Positions 63,658 to 64,000 of a DNA stretch of 64,000 bases are shown one piece after another. The stretch spans positions 1 to 64,000 of the forward strand of contig NZ_JAACKC010000005.1 in assembly GCF_009939195.1 (NCBI RefSeq). Reading direction: 5' to 3'. Position 1 is the first letter of the stretch. The number at the start of each line of letters is the position of its first letter. The notes under the pieces were generated by a model. It was not told the DNA's origin and did no database searches. It saw only the letters and a program-made list of their open reading frames with translations. Both the position numbers and the translations under genes were made by a program. This stretch comes from Acinetobacter kanungonis (GTDB lineage: Bacteria > Pseudomonadota > Gammaproteobacteria > Pseudomonadales > Moraxellaceae).

Positions 63658-64000
63658 GTGATCTCAGTAGGTATTGTTGGTGGAACAGGTTATACAGGTG
63701 TTGAATTGTTGCGCCTATTACTTCGACATCCAAATGTACAAGTAAATGTACTGACTTCACGTACTGAAGATGGCCGCCGTGTAGATGATATGTTCCCGAG
63801 CTTACGCGGTCATACCGATCTTAAATATTCAGATTTGAATATTGAACAATTAAAACAGTGTGATGTTGTATTTTTTGCTACGCCACACGGTGTTGCCATG
63901 AAACATGCTGAAGAATTGGTGGCTGCAAATACCAAAGTCATTGATTTGGCAGCCGACTTCCGTTTACAAAATTTAGTGCAATTCGAAAAATGGTATGGCA
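63658..64000 (+). CDS. argC: N-acetyl-gamma-glutamyl-phosphate reductase, N-terminal part
   Basis: The last 343 nt of the window open with GTG and encode [20 protein letters not shown], then [19 protein letters not shown] and [12 protein letters not shown]. These are the NADP-binding loop and active-site approach of ArgC, which makes N-acetylglutamate semialdehyde in arginine synthesis. AGGGG lies upstream of the GTG. The gene runs past the end of the window. Confidence 0.93.
   Translation, partial: MISVGIVGGTGYTGVELLRLLLRHPNVQVNVLTSRTEDGRRVDDMFPSLRGHTDLKYSDLNIEQLKQCDVVFFATPHGVAMKHAEELVAANTKVIDLAADFRLQNLVQFEKWYG

Overview
The window looks like chromosomal DNA of an Acinetobacter species (Gammaproteobacteria, Moraxellaceae). 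The reasons are the AT-rich base composition, the BenA, CatM and AlkM proteins that match what I remember of the A. baylyi/A. baumannii families in length and key motifs, the CatI start, and the pyrG-kdsA-eno-ftsB-ispD order. Assignments rest on reading the translations and motifs; no database search was possible. It is mostly core and catabolic chromosome. I see no prophage, integron, IS transposase, CRISPR array, tRNA or rRNA.

Layout. (1) 1-9000: a benzoate/catechol beta-ketoadipate supra-operon on the minus strand, catB-catC-catA-benA-benB-benC-benD-benE-catI (catI cut by the window edge), with a divergent LysR regulator of the BenM/CatM type. Together these take benzoate in, dihydroxylate it, dehydrogenate it to catechol, cleave the ring and carry the product to 3-oxoadipate and its CoA ester. 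(2) 9020-15480: a lipid-type cluster with a PadR regulator, two alpha/beta hydrolases, a FadH-type 2,4-dienoyl-CoA reductase, a SnoaL-like protein, an SGNH esterase and a low-complexity lipoprotein. (3) 15708-21936: housekeeping pyrG, kdsA, eno, ftsB, ispD and rodA. (4) 22150-23620: a tandem glycine riboswitch in front of a DadA-type FAD amino-acid dehydrogenase. (5) 23689-27613: LprI-like secreted protein, ispF, a small phosphatase-like protein, DAHP synthase and a TauE/SafE exporter. (6) 27740-32126: an iron-siderophore uptake operon (TonB receptor, DUF3649, PepSY, DUF3325-like) behind a Fur-box-like site. (7) 32347-40635: lpxB, then alkR/alkM (alkane hydroxylase), GNAT, two acyl-CoA dehydrogenases and an ABC1/UbiB-type kinase, which suggests alkane-to-fatty-acid metabolism. 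(8) 41368-44204: prmB, aroC, GNAT. (9) 44246-47593: a complete cytochrome bd operon, cydP-cydA-cydB-cydX-ybgE, including a 33-residue cydX. It follows a 700-bp gene-free, AT-rich region with several inverted repeats. (10) 48293-64000: YqiJ-like OB-fold protein, Rieske ferredoxin, PfkB kinase, GNAT, M16 protease, PldA, lipoprotein, Ktr-type potassium uptake pair, ilvA, rpiA, a YgjP-like metallopeptidase, a GGDEF diguanylate cyclase and the start of argC.

The best candidates for a second look are non-coding. They are a 12-bp inverted repeat sitting over an upstream in-frame start of benA, a nest of hairpins splitting benC from benD, perfect palindromes in the padR-fadH divergent promoter, the glycine riboswitch controlling a lone amino-acid dehydrogenase, the repeat-rich region upstream of cydP, and a dispersed-type repeat after rpiA. 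I did not find a clearly unprecedented multi-gene system.
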